Assembly (NCBI RefSeq): GCF_018882325.1
Contig: NZ_JACVOQ010000002.1
Span: 124,001-188,000 of the forward strand
Origin: Polynucleobacter sp. 78F-HAINBA
GTDB taxonomy: Bacteria > Pseudomonadota > Gammaproteobacteria > Burkholderiales > Burkholderiaceae
Direction: 5' to 3'
DNA length: 64,000 nucleotides
The notes beneath the pieces are model-generated. The model saw only the letters and a program-made list of their open reading frames with translations, was not told the DNA's origin and did no database searches. Made by a program: the position numbers and the translations under genes. This document shows, one piece after another, positions 60,701 to 64,000 of the stretch (its first letter is position 1; each line of letters opens with the position of its first letter).

Positions 60701-61272
60701 ATGAAATTGGATTTCAGCTGTATACCGAGATGCTCAATCGCGCAGTTAAATCCCTGCGAAGCGGCAAAGAGCCAGATCTACTATCTCCGCTGCAGGCAAC
60801 TACTGATGTCAATCTCGGCGTACCTGCACTCTTCCCAAATGACTATTGCCCCGATGTTCATGAACGCCTTTCCATGTACAAGCGTTTCGCCGGTACAAAT
60901 GATTTCTCCGAACTCATGGGATTACGTGAAGAACTGGTAGATCGCTATGGTGATTTGCCTGACCAAGCTAAATCCCTATATGAAACCCATCGACTACGCC
61001 TAGAAATGGCTGGCTTTGGAATCAAGAAGATTGATGCTAGCCCAGCATCGATTCAGATCCAGTTCATACCCAATCCTCCGATTGACCCGATGAAGATCAT
61101 TCAATTGATTCAGTCATCCAAATACATTCAACTCAATGGGCAGGATAAGTTAAAAATTCTTCCCCAAAAAGAGAAGGATTTTGAGAAACTAGAGCAACGT
61201 CTAGACCATATCCGGAAAATTCTCAGAAGCCTCAATGAGTCCGCCATGCTCAATACTGTTCAAGCAAATTAA
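57718..61272 (+). CDS. mfd: Transcription-repair coupling factor Mfd
   Basis: Translocase that removes stalled RNA polymerase and recruits UvrA. The 1184-residue protein has a UvrB-like N-terminal module, an RNA polymerase-interacting module (around DPVVHTDHGIGRYQGL), and a RecG-like helicase with Walker A CGDVGFGKTEVALRA, DEEH box IVDEEHRFG and TATPIPRTLG. The C-terminal domain ends normally. serB follows after 13 bases. Confidence 0.97.
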   Translation: MSDALKLAPPIPVPRAGQRFTFSGLVGSSDAALIAQSALRYRSEFSVMVIFCAQAQEAQRLLEEIPAFAPQLKTRLLPDWEILPYDHFSPHQDLVSERLATLYELLNGSCDIVLVPITTALQRLGPPNFLSGHTFFFRQGDKLNEAALKLQLQQAGYDPVSAVMRPGEYSIRGGLIDLFPMGSSLPYRLDLFGDEIEQIRAFDPDTQRSLYPVKEVRLLPGHEFPFDDASRTAFRGRWREVFEGDPTRCSIYKDVNLGIPSAGIESYLPLFFEESSTVFDYFPRSGDPVWLVSIGDVEESIKGFWKDTLSRYEFLKHDLDRPILPPAELFLDVDQFFTAAKPNARLALDKEADKESKAAPQFLAVPDLAVHRRDADPMNRLRALVSQEKVRVLICSDSNGRKESIRQLFEESNSVAGQNGKPLYPLKPEGFEGIADFIKSDALFGLVTAQLFNGFTWPAENLVVVTEAELFTTTARQRRKGKESESADPDMLFKDLSELKIGDPVVHTDHGIGRYQGLVLLNLAPPKEEPIFEEFLHLVYAKDATLYVPVQQLQMVTRYAGSDPDSAPLHQLGSGQWDKARRKAAQQIRDTAAELLSLYAARAIRKGHAFEFSAHDYAAFAESFGFEETPDQANAIAAVIGDMTSGTPMDRLVCGDVGFGKTEVALRASFVAVMGGKQVAILAPTTLLAEQHVATWKDRFADWPVRIVELSRFKTTKEINAALEAIAKGEADIIIGTHKLLSKETQFANLGLVIVDEEHRFGVRQKDALKALRAEVDILTLTATPIPRTLGMAMEGLREFSIIATAPQKRLAIKTFVRREGDGVIREAVLREIKRGGQVYFLHNEVETIQNRKHALQELIPEARISVAHGQMHERELESVMREFVTQRTNILLCTTIIETGIDVPTANTIIMHRADKFGLAQLHQLRGRVGRSHHQAYAYLLVPDPEALSKQAQLRLNAIQAMEELGSGFYLAMHDLEIRGAGEVLGDKQSGEIHEIGFQLYTEMLNRAVKSLRSGKEPDLLSPLQATTDVNLGVPALFPNDYCPDVHERLSMYKRFAGTNDFSELMGLREELVDRYGDLPDQAKSLYETHRLRLEMAGFGIKKIDASPASIQIQFIPNPPIDPMKIIQLIQSSKYIQLNGQDKLKILPQKEKDFEKLEQRLDHIRKILRSLNESAMLNTVQAN

Positions 61273-61285
61273 TTACTGATCGTCA

Positions 61286-62182
61286 ATGCCTATGTCTAAG
61301 CACCTTACTCTTGTAGCAATTGCTAATATCCCAATCACTTCACAATTAAATATTGCATTGATTGCGCATGCAAAAGTTTTAGGTATTGAGATTGCCAAGG
61401 ACGGCAATGAACAAAGTCATTTGAAGTATTTCACTGCCCGCTGGACTTGCTCTCAAGCTTTACTTCCGGAAGCAAGAGTTGCTATGCGTGATATTGCTGC
61501 TGCGCATGATGCGGACTTAGCTTTTCTTTCCCCAGGATTTAATCCAGGTGAAGTGAAGGTGCTGGCAATGGATATGGACTCGACCCTGATCAATATTGAG
61601 TGCATTGATGAGATTGCAGACTTCACAGGCAAGAAAGCTGCCGTTTCAGAAATCACTGAAGCCACTATGCGCGGTGAAATTAAAGACTTTAAAGAAAGTT
61701 TGCGCAGACGCGTAGCCCTTCTGGAAGGCGTATCCGCCAATGTATTGGAGTCAGTCTATCGCGAACGTTTGCGACCTAACCCTGGTGCCACTGAATTGCT
61801 AGCTGGGGCAAATGCTAAAGGCTTGTATACCTTACTAGTTTCTGGAGGCTTCACTTTCTTTACCCAAAAGCTTCAGCAGGAGTTGGGCTTTAAGCAAACC
61901 CAAGCAAATACTCTAGAAATCATTAATGGCAAGCTGACAGGTAAAGTCATTGGCGATATCGTTGATGGCGCAGCGAAAAATGCTTATCTAGAGCAAGCCT
62001 GCGCATTGATGAATTGCAAAAAAGGTAACTCCATCACCATGGGTGATGGATCAAACGACCTGCCAATGATGCACAGATCTGGAATCAGTATTGCCTATAA
62101 AGCAAAACCAATCGTCAAAGAAAAAGCCGACGCGGCTTTTGACCGAGTCGGCTTGGATGCTGCTTTACTGCTCATTGCCTAA
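61286..62182 (+). CDS. serB: Phosphoserine phosphatase
   Basis: Last step of serine synthesis. The 298-residue HAD-family enzyme has the nucleophile loop MDMDSTLIN (Asp96 and Asp98 around residues 95-103), LVSGGFTFFT (motif II) and TMGDGSNDLPMM (metal Asp). An N-terminal 90-residue region precedes the HAD core. Two in-frame ATG codons, 61286 and 61292, are possible starts. Confidence 0.94.
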   Translation: MPMSKHLTLVAIANIPITSQLNIALIAHAKVLGIEIAKDGNEQSHLKYFTARWTCSQALLPEARVAMRDIAAAHDADLAFLSPGFNPGEVKVLAMDMDSTLINIECIDEIADFTGKKAAVSEITEATMRGEIKDFKESLRRRVALLEGVSANVLESVYRERLRPNPGATELLAGANAKGLYTLLVSGGFTFFTQKLQQELGFKQTQANTLEIINGKLTGKVIGDIVDGAAKNAYLEQACALMNCKKGNSITMGDGSNDLPMMHRSGISIAYKAKPIVKEKADAAFDRVGLDAALLLIA

Positions 62183-62210
62183 AGCACTTGGCTTAGGATA
62201 GAGCAGCAAA

Positions 62211-62233
62211 TGAGCGCTGATTACAGGCGCTCA
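62211..62233 (-). terminator. Weak hairpin at the end of the thiolase gene
   Basis: TGAGCGC (62211-62217) and GCGCTCA (62227-62233) enclose the thiolase stop codon. On the minus strand the stem is followed by only a short TTT, and on the plus strand there is no T run, so it is a poor terminator. It could serve both convergent transcripts of serB and thiolase. Confidence 0.3.
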
Positions 62234-63405
62234 AAAATAGTTGCGATACCTTGACCACCACCAATACACATTGTGACCAAAGCATATTTGCCTTGAACAC
62301 GATGCAGTTCATGAATAGCTTTAGTCGCAATAGCGGCACCAGAGCAACCAATTGGGTGACCCAATGCAATTGCTCCACCGTTGACATTAGTCTTGGCTGG
62401 ATCTAAACCTAAGCCTTTAGCAACTGCTAAAGCTTGTGCAGCAAACGCTTCATTGGATTCAATCACATCGATTTGATCCAATTTCAGGCCAGCACGCTCC
62501 AGAGCAATCTTAGTTGCCGGGATTGGGCCTTCACCCATGATGTGGTTAGGTACACCAGCAACAGCGTAAGACACTAGGCGGGCGATTGGCTTATGACCAG
62601 CCTTCTTAGCGGCTTCAGCTTCTGCCAATACAAAGAATGCTGCACCATCATTAATACCTGATGCATTACCTGCAGTTACGCTACCACCCTCTTTTTTGAA
62701 GACCGCTTTCATCTTCGCCAAAGTTTCCATAGTGGTATCTGGCTTGCAATGTTCGTCTGTATCAAACACAACATCACCCTTACGAGTTTTGATGGTGATT
62801 GGAACGATTTGAGATTTGAAGCGACCCTCTTTGATTGCGTGTGCAGCACGACGATGTGATTCCACTGCGAGAGCATCTTGCTCTTCACGTGTGAGCTTCC
62901 ACTTTTCAACGAGGTTCTCTGCAGTAACACCCATATGACCAACACCAAATGGATCCGTCAAAACAGAAACCATCAAGTCAATCATTTTGGTATCGCCCAT
63001 GCGAGCACCGCTGCGCATTGCTGGTGAACCGTACATACCGCGTGACATCACTTCAACGCCACCACCGATACCGTAATCGCAGTCACCCAACATAATTTGT
63101 TGAGCAGTAGACACAATCGCTTGCAAACCAGAACTGCACAAACGATTTAAAGCCATGGCAACCGATTCCATAGGCAGGCCAGCTTGGATAGAAGCTACAC
63201 GAGCTACATAGGCGTAACGGTTATCTGTAGGGATAGTGTTACCAACAGTAACGTAATTAATTAAAGCTGGATCCACTCCAGAGCGCGCAACCGCTTCCTT
63301 CATCACGATACCGCCGAGCTCACATGGCTCAAGGCTGCTCAATGATCCATTGAATGTGCCAATTGCAGAACGTACAGCACTTAAAACGACGACATCACGA
63401 CTCAT
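62221..63405 (-). CDS. Acetyl-CoA C-acyltransferase (BktB-like beta-ketothiolase)
   Basis: Thiolase of 394 residues. Catalytic residues are Cys90 in NRLCSSGLQ, the His in GHPIGCSGA and the Cys in MCIGGGQG near the C-terminus. Features such as SGARMGD, DPFGVGHMGVTAEN and the IFERL end resemble BktB of Cupriavidus, which forms both acetoacetyl- and beta-ketovaleryl-CoA. It could act in beta-oxidation, lysine/glutarate catabolism (with gcdH) or polyhydroxyalkanoate synthesis. No pha gene is adjacent. Confidence 0.9.
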   Translation of the reverse strand: MSRDVVVLSAVRSAIGTFNGSLSSLEPCELGGIVMKEAVARSGVDPALINYVTVGNTIPTDNRYAYVARVASIQAGLPMESVAMALNRLCSSGLQAIVSTAQQIMLGDCDYGIGGGVEVMSRGMYGSPAMRSGARMGDTKMIDLMVSVLTDPFGVGHMGVTAENLVEKWKLTREEQDALAVESHRRAAHAIKEGRFKSQIVPITIKTRKGDVVFDTDEHCKPDTTMETLAKMKAVFKKEGGSVTAGNASGINDGAAFFVLAEAEAAKKAGHKPIARLVSYAVAGVPNHIMGEGPIPATKIALERAGLKLDQIDVIESNEAFAAQALAVAKGLGLDPAKTNVNGGAIALGHPIGCSGAAIATKAIHELHRVQGKYALVTMCIGGGQGIATIFERL

Positions 63406-63434
63406 AACAATCCCCTTTACGGTACCTAATTAGG

Positions 63435-63461
63435 CAAAATAATGACCCTGATAACAGGTCA
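63435..63461 (-). terminator. Candidate terminator after rimO
   Basis: On the minus strand TGACCTG, TTAT and CAGGGTCA form a stem (one unpaired base) followed by TTATTTTG. It starts 24 bases after the rimO stop and precedes the thiolase gene. Confidence 0.45.
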
Positions 63462-63484
63462 AAACACTATTTTTATTCCAATAG

Positions 63485-64000
63485 TCAAGTTTCGGCTATT
63501 AGGTCATGCCCTTGGGAGCTAATCACCGTCACTTTGATGATTTCACCGGCACGATAGCGCTTAGAAGGCTTGCTAGGGGGTAAAACCCGCACTAAACCAT
63601 CAATTTCAGGGGCATCGCCAATAGTTCGGCCAATTCCACCCGATTCATCCACGCGGTCTATGATGACCTGAATACGTTTGCCTATTTTTTTAGCAAGTCG
63701 TTTGGTCGAGATTTCCTCAGCCTTGGCCATAAAGCGGGCTCGGCGATCTTCGCGCAATGCATCTGGAACTGGGTTATCCAAGGCATTGGCAGTTGCACCA
63801 TCAACCGGTGAATAAGCGAAACAACCGGCACGATCTATTTGAGCCTCACCCAGGAAATTCAAAAGATACTCAAACTCTTCCTCAGTTTCACCAGGAAAGC
63901 CCGCAATAAAAGTGCTACGAATTACCAAATCTGGACATGCAGCACGCCATGCCTGAATGCGCTCTAAATTCTTTTCCCCGCTAGCAGGACGCTTCATGCG
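63485..64000 (-). CDS. rimO: Ribosomal protein S12 methylthiotransferase RimO (3' part)
   Basis: Radical SAM enzyme that adds a methylthio group to aspartate of S12. Only the C-terminal 170 residues are in the window: the end of the radical-SAM barrel ([31 protein letters not shown]) and the TRAM domain ([18 protein letters not shown]). The Asp-Gly-Ala and PEIDG features fit RimO rather than MiaB. The frame continues through the right edge, so the radical-SAM cysteines lie outside. Confidence 0.9.
   Translation of the reverse strand, partial: RMKRPASGEKNLERIQAWRAACPDLVIRSTFIAGFPGETEEEFEYLLNFLGEAQIDRAGCFAYSPVDGATANALDNPVPDALREDRRARFMAKAEEISTKRLAKKIGKRIQVIIDRVDESGGIGRTIGDAPEIDGLVRVLPPSKPSKRYRAGEIIKVTVISSQGHDLIAET

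Overview
The window is about 64 kb of chromosome from a betaproteobacterium with moderate-to-low GC. Protein character, the Sox gene set and the gene order (selO-msrB-yciB-bolA; pyrG-kdsA-eno-ftsB; tig-clpP-clpX-lon; ybbA-purL) suggest a free-living freshwater Polynucleobacter or close Burkholderiaceae relative. That placement is inference from remembered families; no search was run. Genes are densely packed, with many 4-bp start/stop overlaps and short spacers. I saw no insertion sequence, prophage, CRISPR array or integrase.

Positions 1-8953 form a sulfur-oxidation region on the + strand. It starts inside soxD (cut by the window edge) and continues soxY, soxZ, soxA, soxX and soxB, the periplasmic thiosulfate-oxidising system. 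Next come a secreted DsrE-like protein, a secreted metallo-beta-lactamase-fold protein, a small cytochrome c, a full-length YeeE/YedE transporter, a two-gene half-size YeeE/YedE transporter and a TIGR01244-type phosphatase/sulfurtransferase-like protein. A thioesterase and the rhodanese-containing tRNA enzyme MnmH follow.

Positions 10469-31217 are mostly housekeeping and stress genes: gcdH, a queuosine-precursor transporter, an ABC-F protein of YbiT type, gloA, a parvulin, the selO-msrB-yciB-bolA run, ygfZ, mltG-tmk-holB-tatD-ankyrin, a small potassium channel, and a minus-strand hyi-glxR-yqiA-DUF3108 run. A secreted protein of unknown function near 30.6 kb carries an internal duplication.

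Positions 31240-48427 hold an M48 lipoprotein protease, three tRNA genes (Ala, Glu, Asp), gltX, hslO, the ftsB/eno/kdsA/pyrG run, acnB behind a perfect 14-bp palindrome, and ybbA-purL-spermidine-synthase-like.

Positions 48430-56332 are a protein quality-control block on the minus strand: a PpiD-like protein without a visible parvulin domain, tRNA-Val, lon (with a good sigma-32-like promoter), clpX, clpP, tig and tRNA-Leu. The right end holds ispF, ispD, mfd, serB, a BktB-like thiolase and the 3' part of rimO, cut by the window edge.

The most distinctive part is the Sox region with its accessory sulfur-handling and transport genes. I found no completely unprecedented system. The observations most worth a second look are the Sox accessory module, the catalytic-domain-less PpiD, the duplicated secreted protein, the acnB operator and the lon promoter.
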